From: Halichondria panicea
Lineage: Eukaryota; Porifera; Demospongiae; Suberitida; Halichondriidae
Assembly (NCBI RefSeq): GCF_963675165.1
Contig: NC_087377.1
Location: 9,441,122 to 9,505,121, forward strand
DNA: 64,000 bases
Reading direction: 5' to 3'
Shown: piece by piece, positions 46,801-57,400 of the stretch
How positions within the stretch are numbered: position 1 is the first letter of the stretch
Layout: the number at the start of each line of letters is the position of its first letter
The notes under the pieces: generated by a model
What the model was told of the DNA's origin: nothing
Seen by the model: only the letters and a program-made list of their open reading frames with translations
Databases searched by the model: none
Program-made: the position numbers and the translations under genes

Positions 46801-48661
46801 GAGTGATTCGTGGATTTGCAAACTAACTTTGTTCTCCAGTTATTTACTTACAGTGAGTTGCAGTTCGCACAGTTTCTATTCACCTTATGAGTTAGCCTTG
46901 CACTCAAGCACTAGCTTTTTGTTAGCTACAAGAGTCAGAAAAGAGCTACAAAGCTGCTGCCAGAGCTATTATGAACTTTAACCTATTGCGGATACACCCT
47001 TCTTGAGATCCTGAGACAGAATACAATTTCATGCATGGGCAATAATACAATATCCTTTTGTCTCACTACTGTCACAGGCCCTCCTTCCACTCCAACTATT
47101 GACGGTATGGAGTATTCAGTGGTCGACTCACCTACCGGACAATTCAGATTCTTGGCAAGCAGTAGCGGAACATTTAGGACAGGGGTCATTATTTCTGCCA
47201 GTGTAGTCGGAGGCAGTGGCTCAGTGGTTGTTACTGACAACAATATTATTGTGATTGGACTGAGCTACACCGGGTCTCACACAGTCAGTATTGTGGCTAC
47301 CAGTGCTGTGTGTCCAGGAGTGCTGAACAGCAGCGTCACTGTTGTTTCTGTGGTGTTTAACATAAGAAGTGAGTAGAACACCAGACTGAGAGTTTGTATT
47401 CTTTACAGTAGCTAATTTTCAGCCCCTGTACTGACTCAACCCACTGGATCCGTTGACTGTTCTAATCCATCGCTGCCAATCAGTGGATCATGGAGTGTGG
47501 TGGAAGGCGTAAGGGAATGATCTCTTACAGTACATGACTGTCCAATTATGGATGTATACACATCACTCACAGGTTCAGAGCAGCAATAACTCGGCAGTTC
47601 AGTTAGCTCCTCCCCCAATTGGTACACCAACCATAACCTTTACTTCTTCAGCAAGGGGTCTCAGTGGCAGTGCAGTCTTTGTTCCTGATTCATCCTACCA
47701 GCTCACAGACACAGTGGAGAATGATGTGTTCACTTTCACTGTGACTGTGACTAATGCGGCTGGATCAAGCAGTGAAATGTCTGCTGCAGTTGAGGGTAAG
47801 CTTTTTATTTCTTCTTTTGCTGTGATGAAAACCTCTTTGATGCCCATCTTGCATACAAGCACTGTATTATTATATAGTTACCCCGTTCATCGTTGATGAG
47901 AGTACGCTGGAAACAATGAATTGCCTCACATTCTCTCTCAGTCAAAACTGTGCCTCTGAGCAGAGTGGAAACTTTGTCATCAAGTTTGAACAAAGAAATG
48001 GTGTTTGTCGAGACTTGGTTCTATCAGATTTCAGCACATCCACCATACAACTGATGCCTCAGTCGGCTTGCGCATACGTGGCTTCATCCACTAACCTGTG
48101 TTATCGTGCAACTCTGATGTATAATGGAATAATAACTGACACTCAGACTAATCTCAACTTTGCTGCGTGTCCTATAAGTGTTCTTAATTCTTTCCTGGCA
48201 GATGGTGTTTCCTACCAGCTTGACGGAGAAGTCACTAGCGGCAACGTGTCTCACCGTACAACTGCTACTTTAAGCTGTACTGAAACTTTTGCTTCAGTAT
48301 CTGGAGCAGCTGTGGTGACATGTGTTGACGGTCAGTGGAACAACATGGGCATACAGTGGTGTTCTAGATCATGTGCAGGTAAACATTACAATGTCATATT
48401 AATTTAATTATGTGCTTTTCAGAAACTACTGCCATATCTGTAATCGTGACTTTCCTGCTGACCCTGGCTCTAGGAATCTCCATTGGTGTCCTCTTTGTGT
48501 TAGCAGTGAACAAGTACAGGAAGTCTGAGAAGGTGACTCTGCAAACTGAAACTGAAATGGGACAACCACCAGTCGCAATATACGAGGACCTGGATGTCGT
48601 TAAACCTGACCCTCGTACTCAGGGAAACCTTGCTTATGGACATGTACATGCAGTTAGTTAG
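40851..48661 (+). CDS. Gene C: Ig/FN3/CCP-like receptor with single TM and YED...YGHV tail
   Basis: Eight exons, GT-AG and in phase: 40851-40871, 40920-40962, 41054-41425, 47078-47368, 47423-47508, 47573-47795, 47878-48378, 48423-48661; 591 aa. Order: signal peptide (VFLALLLGLHQKGT), Ig-like (22-145, CPNTIVSLTC), FN3-like (146-242 and 243-345), Cys-rich plus CCP-like half (346-512, VTCVDGQWNNMG), one TM (about 516-541, TFLLTLALGISIGVLFVLAV) and a 50-residue tail with Y566 (IYEDL) and Y584 (LAYGHV, fits the ITIM pattern L-x-Y-x-x-V). Topology is type I. Exons 1-3 and their introns are almost identical to gene B, later ectodomain exons about 65-75% by eye, and TM/tail are unrelated. Intron 3 (5.65 kb) is filled with nested mobile elements, so splicing across it needs proof. 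Probably a cell-surface recognition receptor. Confidence 0.83.
41561..44328. mobile_element. TIR element with CATAAAATTTTAGGCCCCCC ends, third shell
   Basis: CATAAAATTTTAGGCCCCCC at 41561 faces GGGCCCAAAATTTTATG at 44328, with G/C-run-rich sub-terminal repeats (GGGCCTAGAATTTTAAC and similar) on both sides. No gene inside apart from the inner element. Confidence 0.65.
42189..43930. mobile_element. TIR element with ACACTGTTAAAAA ends, innermost
   Basis: ACACTGTTAAAAATGGTGTG at the left faces CACCCCGTTTTTAACAGTGT at the right. Sub-terminal GTGTGTTAATTAACAC-like repeats occur on both sides. The 1.7 kb interior has no transposase-like frame, so it is a non-autonomous element of unknown class. Confidence 0.75.
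44593..45018 (+). pseudogene. ZAD-like zinc-finger fragment (copy 2)
   Basis: MMASKFVLCRLCYSTDAIQN runs without the early stop seen in copy 1, through DIPGRLSLALDLPVSDSDGL and SKIVCLS. A short deletion then removes the second CxxC and shifts the frame. Copies 1 and 2 are therefore broken at different places, showing the ancestral ORF was longer. Confidence 0.5.
45108..45809 (-). pseudogene. RecQ-type helicase fragment (copy 2)
   Basis: Same order as copy 1: ISTSFDIQEALAYALSCVKQ, frame change, GRDVFVWFPTGYGKSLCYQL, SSNKGIDRSLVATNKDVSDG, APEAVVEDYRWRMLL and VAIAVDEAHCVYKW. The second exon carries FRPAYAHLGELRAF. A short insertion interrupts the motif Ia region near 45550. Confidence 0.68.
46663..46750. 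repeat. Exact 44-bp tandem duplication
   Basis: TGACTGCATGTGTATTTGCA...AACGGT occurs twice head-to-tail, at 46663 and 46707, in intron 3 of gene C. The identity suggests a recent slip. Confidence 0.9.
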
Positions 48662-48730
48662 TTTCGAATAAAACAGTGAGTCACCGTCAGTATGTTAAAA
48701 TTTAAATATCGTTTTTAGTCATAGGACCAG

Positions 48731-49709
48731 TGTAGTAATGTGCATAGTGTTTACTTTTAGTTGTGTTAATTAACTCATGTCCTGTGGTTAACTTTATTTC
48801 CTGTATTGTACTTTTCTGTTATTGTGGTTTCTGTTCGTTAGTAGGTTCTTTCTGTATAGTTGTTCTTTGTTCCCTTTGTGCCTAGCTATAGGGGCCCGCT
48901 CCAGGTGGCTCTTTGTGTATGGGAGCCTCTGCTCCACTGCCTTTTGTCTTGTACATACTTATACCTTTGTTCTTGTACATTTTATCAGTTGTTGAATACG
49001 ATTTCACTAAACTCAAATGTCTGCATGAACCTGCGACATAACAATTGGCGACGAGGATTACAACGGCAACCAAACCAAGTACTACCCCATGGCTCATCTC
49101 TCAATCGGCACTATTGGCTCCTTCCAACCCAGCACGGAGGATTGGAAAGCGTATATAGAGCGACTTCAACTCTTTTTTTGTCGCTAACGGCATTGATGAC
49201 GCAGACATACGTCGTGCAACTCTCCTCACTGTGTGCGGACCGTCAACGTATGGACTCGTCCGTGATCTACTTGCTCCCGCAGCTCCTACCGAAAAAACAT
49301 TCGAAGAACTTGTTGTTCTGGTTCAGGAACACCAGCAGCCTACACCCTCACCCATCGTCGAGAGGTACACCTTCTTTACAAGAGTACAACACTCAGGAGA
49401 AACGATCAATGACTATGTGGCCCAGCTCCGCAAGATTGCTAAACACTGCCAGTTTGGCAAAACCCTCAACGACATGCTCCGAGACCGCATTGTTTGTGGA
49501 TGTCGAGACAAGAAGCTCCAGTACAAGCTTTTGGCTGACCCTGCACTCACCTTTGACAGCGCTCTGGCTGTTGCAAAGGCATCTGAACTAGCTGATCGTG
49601 GCACCAGAAATCTCTCTGGACAGGACGCGTCTGTAAACCGTCTATTGGACAACCGTCGACGCAAGCCTCCACCCCCTCGGGAGAAACCTCCCTCAATTGG
49701 CCCAACCAA
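48731..49709 (+). mobile_element. Ty3-type LTR retrotransposon, 5' end only
   Basis: A putative LTR 48731-49043 (TGTAGTAATG...ATAACA) is followed by TTGGCGACGAGGAT, a primer-binding-site-like motif, and a gag-like frame. It begins only 70 bp after the gene C stop. No pol or second LTR is in the window; the element is cut by the insertion at 49710. Confidence 0.65.
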
Positions 49710-49719
49710 GAGTTTATGA
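49089..49719 (+). pseudogene. Retrotransposon gag fragment with homopolymer frame break
   Basis: Starts MAHLSIGTIGSFQPSTEDWK. At a run of seven T (about 49167-49173) the frame changes, and the gag-like frame continues to 49719 with FTRVQHSGETINDYVAQLRK, DMLRDRIVCGCRDKKLQYKL and a Pro/Arg-rich end. The pattern fits the capsid-like gag region of Ty3/gypsy elements. No zinc knuckle is reached before the frame runs into the next inserted element. Confidence 0.75.
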
Positions 49720-49796
49720 TAGAGAGAGAGTATCGAACGTAGGCATACTGTACATCAGATGTATGCGGAGAGTAACGTGACTTCCTGTATCTGTCA

Positions 49797-49937
49797 CAAG
49801 CTTGGAATTTGCACACTGACCAATCCAAGCGTGGGTGATGTAATCTATCAACCCATCCAAGTGTGGGTGATGTAATCTACTTTCTTGATAGATTACATCA
49901 CCCACACTGGATTGGTCAGTGTGCAAATTCCAAGCTT
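49797..49937. repeat. Long hairpin
   Basis: CAAGCTTGGAATTTGCACAC at 49797 pairs with GTGTGCAAATTCCAAGCTTG ending at 49937, and GTGGGTGATGTAATCTATCA pairs with its complement nearer the loop. The TGGGTGATGTAATCTA motif is duplicated on the left arm. Confidence 0.85.
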
Positions 49938-50039
49938 GTGTATGGCGCGCCATGTGTTTCAATAACAATGTCTGCATATACATAGGCATGTCCTGGTGTG
50001 AATATACCGACATAGCATGCACATGCAATGATCGCCTTA

Positions 50040-50405
50040 TGCAGTGATCATGTCTGCACATGCAACCATTAGTCTCTGCACATGCAGTGATCATGTCTGC
50101 ACATGCAACCATTAGTCTATGCACATGCAGTGATCATGTCTGCACATGCAACCATTAGTCTCTGCACATGCAGTGATCATGTCTGCCATGCAACCATTAA
50201 TCTCTGCACATGCAGTGATCATGTCTGCACATGCAACCATTAGTCTATGCACATGCAGTGATCATGTCTGCACATGCAACCATTAGTCTCTGCACATGCA
50301 GTGATCATGTCTGCACATGCAACCATTAGTCTCTGCACATGCAGTGATCATGTCTGCACATGCAACCATTAGTCTCTGCGTGTGCAGTGATCATGTCTGC
50401 ACATG
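50040..50405. repeat. Minisatellite, 43-bp unit, about 8.5 copies
   Basis: The unit starts ACCATTAGTCTCTGCACATG and continues CAGTGATCATGTCTGCACAT. Starts at 50065, 50108, 50151, 50193 and 50236, then regular steps; one unit is 42 bp. Inverted copies of the same unit lie at about 50585-50705, so the region can fold back. Confidence 0.92.
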
Positions 50406-50891
50406 CAAAATGTGTTCCAGCCGAGTACTTCAATGGCAGATTCGTCTTCATCCATGTCCATATCATCTATTATATCTATCATTAATTTTTAATACATCTT
50501 TGATACACGTGCTTTAAATAGAGCTGCGCATCAGGTCAAAGTATATGTTTCTCAATGGGACTCAGGTACACCTGTACTGTACTGCATGTGCAGAGATTAA
50601 TGGTTGCATGTGCAGACATGATCACTGCATGTGCAGACATGATCACTGCACACGCAGAGACTAATGGTTGCATGTGCAGACATGATCACTGCATAAGGCG
50701 ATCATTGCACGTGCATGCTATGTCGGTATATTCACACCAGGACACGCCTATGTATATGCAGACATTGGTATTGAAACACACGGCGCGCCATACTTGTGAC
50801 AGATACAGGAAGTCATGTTACTCTCCGCATACATCTGATGTACAGTATGCCTACGTTCGATACTCTCTCTCTATCATAAACTCTTGGCCCA

Positions 50892-51491
50892 ACCAAGGGC
50901 GTATACAGAGAAGAGGGCATGCAACTCGCCCAATTCTCAGAATCATCCGACTTCGTATTGAGCTATTTTTAGAACTGCCCACAGAACGCCCACGCGTAAT
51001 CTTTGACCGCACAAGGTAAATCAAAGTCTTTTTTATATCTGTGCTAGCTAGCTAGCTCGATTGCAGCATAGTAAAACTAGTTCTCAGCAGCAGTATGGCT
51101 CGTACTAGCAGTGTCAAAGGCAAACCATCCAACAGTTGCAACTCCAACCTAGGTACAATAAACCTGTCTTCCTGAGTCTCTGGTGCTTCTTAACAATGCG
51201 CCCAGCACTTAACTTCCCGCTCGAAGGGGTTGTCTTGGACCTGGCTGGACTAGGACTGGTCATGACACTTCTCTAAAATAATACTCCACTGTTAGCTAGC
51301 TAGCTAGCAAAGGCTAGGCAGCTCTGATGTACACGCCCATAATTATAACTCCGTAAACAACACCGCCCACTTGTTGACGTCCGTATACTGGATTCTATTT
51401 TTAGCATATCCGGTCTCTGATACGAAGTCAGATGAGTACGTTGGGTACATAGTGAGTTGCATGCCCTCTTCTCTGTATACGCCCTTGGTTT
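50892..51491. mobile_element. TIR element with AACCAAGGGCGTATACAG ends
   Basis: AACCAAGGGCGTATACAGAG at 50892 faces CTCTGTATACGCCCTTGGTT at 51490, followed inward by AAGAGGGCATGCAACTC on both sides. It abuts the previous element directly. No coding sequence. Confidence 0.75.
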
Positions 51492-51779
51492 GGCTAAAGT
51501 GCTGGATCGGAAACCCTCACCTCCACCGGAAATGACCAGGTGATATAGGTGAAGGTTAGGGGAATTCCCCTAAAACCGGCCCAACACAGATCACGTCTCC
51601 ATAAGGCATGCCTCGTTAAAGGCAAGCCCCGTAAAGACGGAGAGGGTGGGTGGGATGAAATCGACAGCAGTGATCGAGCCTGATCATGAAGACACGAGGT
51701 AGAAATATGATCTGCGCATGTGCAAGCGGGTGCGGTCCTCCTTATTAACTTGGTCTAACTATCATTAAACCATACATAA
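51492..51779. other. Unassigned GC-richer segment
   Basis: The sequence CTCACCTCCACCGGAAATGA...GGTGGGTGGGATGAAATCG has a composition unlike its AT-rich flanks and no long ORF. It could be the continuation of the interrupted retroelement or a structured RNA-derived repeat; not identified. Confidence 0.25.
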
Positions 51780-51922
51780 AATCGAGTCGATAAAACACAT
51801 CGAGTCGATCCCTACCAGATGAAGTCGATAATCGATTTGATAAAACGCATCGAGTCAATTTTATCCTGACACCAACACATGGTATTTTGTATCGCCATTT
51901 TGAAACAAAAGGCTCACCATAT
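51780..51922. mobile_element. Solo end of the ATGGTGAGCC (8-bp TSD) element
   Basis: It matches the right end of 22868-23751: ATCGAGTCGATAAAACACAT repeats followed by CACCAACACATGGTATTTTG and AAACAAAAGGCTCACCAT. The left end is absent, so this is a truncated copy. Confidence 0.8.
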
Positions 51923-52969
51923 ATTATAGCCCCCCATGCATGCTGTATATACAACAATTTTTGGATGGACAAACCAATGTATATCTTCATGAAAAGAAGA
52001 AGAGATAACATTTGTGTAAGCGACGAGGAACATTTGTCCCTGTATTGACGGCACCATCTAGATCCTAGAATGCTCTAACTGACCTTAATTGGGCCTAAAC
52101 TCTTTCAGATTTAAAGCCACATAATACAACAATAGATGCATGTAATAAGTCTTTCTTCTCAGTGACTTTATATAGATAAGCTAACTTTATGAAATAATTA
52201 GTAAAATTATGCACTTCCGCTTATAATTAATTGAAAACAAAATCTTCTTTGTTGCTTCCTAGATCCTTAAGGTCCTGGTATATATAAGCAGCCACAAAAC
52301 ACAACAATGATACCATAATTATACAATTGAATAGATGCAAATCATTTTAGACAGAGTATTTTATACACTTTTTCCTCTTCTATACTTCCGCTTCTATACT
52401 TTTGAGCGAAAGCAAATCATGGCGAGAGGCACTAGCACAGCGCCAGCTTGAACACTATAGTTTTATTCAGTGATTCACTTAAACAGATGTATACATGTTG
52501 CTAAATTATTAACTCTATCAGAATTCAAAGTTGCTTATACATGTAGCTAGAAAATGAATGCACATCATGTAAATGAAGCTACTTCAGTTATGAAGTTCAG
52601 TAAACAATTTATTCATACGCAGCATTCCTACATGAGTGAGGGGGGAGGGTATCCCCCCTCACTCATGTAGGGGAATATTTCCCTCTCGTAGAAATTTGTA
52701 TTCAGGTACCAGTTGTATGACTGAGTATATGCAAGGCAACCCCAGGATTCACGTATATATAGGACCACCTAATTTTCCAGGCATGCCCCTGGCTTTCCAT
52801 AGCTTGCGCGCCATGCTGATGTTACATACTAGCAGATTATCGAAATAACAGTCGACCTTTTTTTAGCAAAATTTCTCCCCTCTACTGTATGACACCACCC
52901 TGGCAGTAGTCTGTTTAATGGCATCAGGCTCTTTATAATTATATCACAGATGATGGTTTCGTCAGTTTG
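51923..52969. other. Non-coding stretch
   Basis: AT-rich with no supported gene except the hairpin listed at 52627. Two diverged, similar segments near 52130-52240 and 52290-52400 (ACAACAATAGATGCATGTAA-like) suggest an old duplication. Confidence 0.45.
52627..52671. repeat. Perfect 19-bp stem, 7-nt loop hairpin
   Basis: CCTACATGAGTGAGGGGGG, loop AGGGTAT, then CCCCCCTCACTCATGTAGG. It is the strongest short hairpin in the window. It lies downstream (3') of pseudogene F. Confidence 0.9.
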
Positions 52970-54126
52970 CAGAGTTATACCTTCTCAGACCTCCTAGATC
53001 CTGTACTTGTTCACTGCCAGCACAATGAGGGCATGCACCAATGGAGACTACAAGAACCAGGGTCAACAGGAAAGTCAGGACAAATGTGAGGGCAACAGCA
53101 GCTCCAGTTAAGAAAGCTTCAGTTGAGAAAGATGTTCAGTTGAGAAAGATGTCACTGTAAACAAAGCAAACACAGTTATAACTATAAATAAGTACGACAT
53201 TCATGGATGCATTAATAATTATCGATAATTAATCATGCGCATTATAATTATACAAGTTGTATGCAAACAAACAGAATTTGCGCTTGCTATTGCACGAGTG
53301 AATTGTGCATCGGGCATACTTTAATACAGTTGAATGTTGGCTAAAAATTAATATGCATTTGCTCTAAGTTGATGTAAAGAGTAGAACAAACAGACCATAA
53401 TAAGTAATCAAGCGAGCGATGCATGTGCTTACAATGTGAATGATCCTGCATGTCTCACTCACTGGAATGGACACATCCACACTGGTGTTAGTCCGCAGGA
53501 CAATCCTGATAGAATATAGGAGTACTCCGCACCTGCAATTAGTCCATGTATATTGTGAAGATAGCAGTAAGTCATCAGTGATTGGTGCAGAATCAGCAGG
53601 GATGAGGGTGGAGATGATAATGAGTTTACTGTGAGGGAAACTGACCTCAGGTATAGCATTAGAGCGATGTTTAACACATTGTATAAGCACATGCATCGCT
53701 CTGCTTGATTACTGTTTGTTTTACTCCTTACATCAACTTAGAGCAGATGTACAAGACACTCCCCTATAGTCATAGAGGTAGGTGGTCTGTTCCAACCAAT
53801 AGAGTACGTAGTTTGTGATGCGATCAGTGTTAGTCATTTGATCTCATTGCAAAACTGTCCTCTCTGCATGAGTTGTAAATATGCACATTAGAAACACATA
53901 CATTATTTTACTCCTGAACAGAGAAACGAACAGTGAAAGAGGCATAGGGTATGAAGTTGCATACCCAAGAGATCAGCAGTGAAATTGAAGAGTGTACTAT
54001 AGTTTCTCCAGGAACGTGACAACACACCCCATATGCACTGTCACCATAATTATTGAATGGCATCAAGTAGATAAGATCTACTCTAGCAACACACTGAAAC
54101 TTAATTGCTGGTCTTGCTCCAAGCAC
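52970..54126 (-). pseudogene. Pseudogene F: decayed FN3/TM receptor
   Basis: Three remnants on minus. 54126-53908 is an FN3-like exon with VDLIYLMPFNNYGDSAYGVC and FIPYASFTVRFSVQE, comparable with the 55896-56098 exon of gene E. 53690-53460 is a second FN3-like exon, frame-broken, with LIIISTLIPADSAPITDDLL next to SSQYT, matching the QIITSLTPNDTAP...YQYT exon of gene E. 53128-52970 is a TM exon, VALTFVLTFLLTLVLVVSIG, close to gene C exon 8 but shifted after SIG, with stops in the juxtamembrane part. Signal peptide, Ig and tail were not found. It lies head-to-head with gene E. No product expected. Confidence 0.65.
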
Positions 54127-54401
54127 CTAAAATAGAGCATCACCATGGAAGTGCAGTAGAATAAAAAATGAATTTTGATGTCAAAATTACATCCTGGTCT
54201 GACTCCATTGATTCTATAGTAGAGGAAGATCTAAGCCTACATGCAGTTACAGTACACAGTACAGTGTTTTACAGAGTGGATTACTTTATTATTCTGCCAT
54301 AGCACCAGGCCCTGGTCCATGCAGGGATGATTAATTAAAAAGAGGGTAAGGATTGTAGCTGCTGTAGAATCTAGTTTTTTACCTTTTATTGTGTTTTTTA
54401 G

Positions 54402-57400
54402 ATTCTTCTGGTGGTTTTGTTCTTGTATCTTTGTTACCCAAGTGGAGCAGGTAAGCTAGATGTACATTAATTATATCTCTATAAGACATGATTTGATTGA
54501 GCCATGGCTTTGTATGTGTATTTGGCAGTACCCTTTCTTCTAGATCGTATAATTATATACGATGGAAAACAGTATGCACTACACAATCACAATCAGCTGT
54601 GATGAGCAATTATCGTTTGCAGATGCTGTTGGAAACTTGACATCCACTCCTGCATGAGTCCACCAATGGAGTATTGACAGCATGCCCAGGAGATCGTATC
54701 TCTATCACATGCACTCATAATGTTACTGCTGGCACTGGTCTTACTCATTGGGAGCTTCCTGGTGTTTCACTTTGTCTTGTTGTTCATGATGGATCTGCTG
54801 CTCCTAACTGTGCTCCATTCACGATCACAATGATCAGTGACAACTCTGGTCTTACAGTGAGCTCTACGGTTGAGATGACAGTTACTGACAGGGCACTGGA
54901 TGGTGAAAAGGTTGAGTGTAGAGCTGGTGCAAGTGTTACTAATTCTCTTTTAGTTGGATCTGTTAATATCAGTGTTCTCAGTAAGTTTATATGTGTTATT
55001 GTTGGCCAGGTAATACTGTTTTTGCAAACACAAGTACAGCTATTCCCACTCCAAGCATCACCCTGGTGGAGCAAACGTCTCAGTACATGGCAAATGTGAG
55101 CTTGTTGGTGAACAACACTCAGTGTGCTGCTACCTATGTGGTCAATGCTACTCAAGATGATAACAGTGGGTCAGTGAGTGGTGGGTCAAGCTCTACCACA
55201 CTTGTGATAGTCAATGGTCTGGATTTGTGTTGCTATAACTATAGCTTTGTAGGGTACGTCATCACGGCTGGTGGAAGTGTGGGAGATATGAGTGCACCAT
55301 GCACCTTTCAGCTTCACGGCAAACCTCTCAGGTATGTATAACCTCAATGTATGCATGTTTACACTATATCTCTGTTTAGGACTAAATGGCGGTGCTAACG
55401 TGATTACCAACTCAGAGAGGACAGTTTTGCAATGGGATCAAATGCCTAACACTGGATATCCTGATTGCATCACAAGCTACTCTATTGGTTGGAACGGAAC
55501 GACTTATAACACATCTGATACAGCTATCTCTGTGACTAGAGAACTACTGAGTGCCTCAGGGTTTCCTTTCTGTACGACCATCCATCACTGTGACACCAGT
55601 GACTCCAATGGGACTGTTAGCTGGGAGAGACTCTATATACTGCAGATGTCAGCTTAATCTCACCAGGTATAAATAAACAAATGTATAACATTATTTTTGT
55701 ATTACATTATTTCACAGATTTCGTGACACCTAATATTTCTGGTTTATACCTTTTGAATAACATCAGCAGCATGATCGTGGAAATTAATGGGACAAACGTA
55801 AAACTATCAACATCACGATCAAAAGATTCTCTGGGATGGTTCAAGTACGTAATTTCATAAAAGTGGAATAAATGTTACCCTTCATTTTTCTTCAGGGAAT
55901 ATCTCAGATTGTTAACCCCATGCACTCATATGATTGGGTACAGCCGGGCCGGCATGGCTTGTACACCTAACACAGTGTTCACTGATGACTCATTTGAAGT
56001 CACTCTTCCTGTCGATGCTGAGTTTGGAGAATCATTTACAATGTGCGTTCAACTGACCTTTGGGGACTGTATGGAAATGGCATCGAGAGATTTCACAAGT
56101 AAGTCTATCATTCTAACTCACATTTTAACTTGATGCGCATGTTGTGTTTCCACCCCAGTTCCCAGTCAAAACATCACTACACAGAATGGAGGAATAGTGT
56201 CGGGTACTAGCTTCACTGCCACCACAAACCTACCATTAACTGAGTATCAACCAGACCAGCTACAAATCATCACTTCTCTTACCCCCAATGACACTGCACC
56301 AGTTGTAGCCGACTTCCCTGCTAGCTACCAGTACACTGTGATGATCTCGGGTCTCATGCCTGGTACAAGTTACACCTACACAGTTCGTGTTGTGCGTCGC
56401 AATGACATGACAGATGTAGTGGACACTTTTGTGGCTGATTTCTTAATTGCAGCTCTCCGTAAGTTGACGAGTGGCTAATCTTGAGTAGAATTCCTAAATC
56501 AGTGAAACTAAATTATAGTTCTCAAGGCTATTATATACTTTAATAATTACTTCTCAGGCAGGCAAACAGAAAACTGTAATCATGACATTAAAACCAATTC
56601 CGCTTTAATTGATTCCACTTATTATTCTTACAGCAACAACAATGGCCCCAACTCAACCTCCAACGACGTCTCCCATCAGTGAGCAAACAACCTCATCACC
56701 AGGGACGCCTTCAGCACAGGGATGTACCGGAGGTTGCATTTCTGGAATCATCGTTGGTTTTCTGTTTGTTCTAATAGTTTTGGTCATCATTGTCATTGTT
56801 ATGTGCTACTGCAGCAAGACGAGGAGTAAGTGATTTTTCTCACTTAAAATGATGTTGGGTTAAATGACATAATTATTTTAGGAGAAATGAAGGTGTTATG
56901 GCATCAAATGGAACTACAAAGTACTAAAGTAAAACTGAAGTAAGTCGCATGCTATTAATTATTATGTGCATCAAAATTAAAAGTTGTGTTCTGAACAGTA
57001 CTTATTAGGGTTTCTTGTGAGGACACTTGGCTTTTTGATTGAAAGAAGTCAACTCATAAAATGTGTTGACTTGTTTACGTGCTTGTTGACATGATGTTAC
57101 CTTTTGTCTGCCCCTTGTCTTATGCATGAGTATATAGAATGTTTATTGGGCATGGTATATACATGTGCAAATACGTACACAAATCAACTGTGCTGTCCGT
57201 AATCGTGCACATTCTATACTTTGTTACACTACACCCCTGAATTGTATTAGACTGTGATAATTGTATTGTCAGAGAAATAGCAATATTACGTAACTATACA
57301 AATACGTTCAATATTTGTGCTGTATAAGTATACGTAATATTTACATCTGTGTTTACACTCCCTACACATGCAGTACCAACGATGAGGAGATGGATCCCAT

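Larger units (their letters stand above)
49710..50883. mobile_element. Foldback-like element with 43-bp minisatellite inside
   Basis: About 100-bp inverted repeats start GAGTTTATGATAGAGAGAGA at 49710 and end with the complement at 50883. TTGGCCCAACCAA flanks both sides (49697-49709 and 50884-50896); the true duplication may be shorter, because the repeat could extend into CCAA. The interior has a hairpin (49797-49937), a 43-bp tandem array and inverted copies of the array unit. Confidence 0.8.

Noticed and set aside
47035-47243. Minus-strand frame overlapping the FN3-like exon
   Set aside because: It is the shadow of gene C exon 4, whose plus-strand borders and phases match gene B.
49714-50124. 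Minus-strand frame of 136 codons and plus-strand frame at 50555-51019
   Set aside because: Both lie over the foldback element's inverted repeats and minisatellite; the peptides are repeats of the 43-bp unit.
50040-50405. CRISPR-like regular repeats
   Set aside because: Units are contiguous with no unique spacers, in a eukaryotic setting; a minisatellite explains them.
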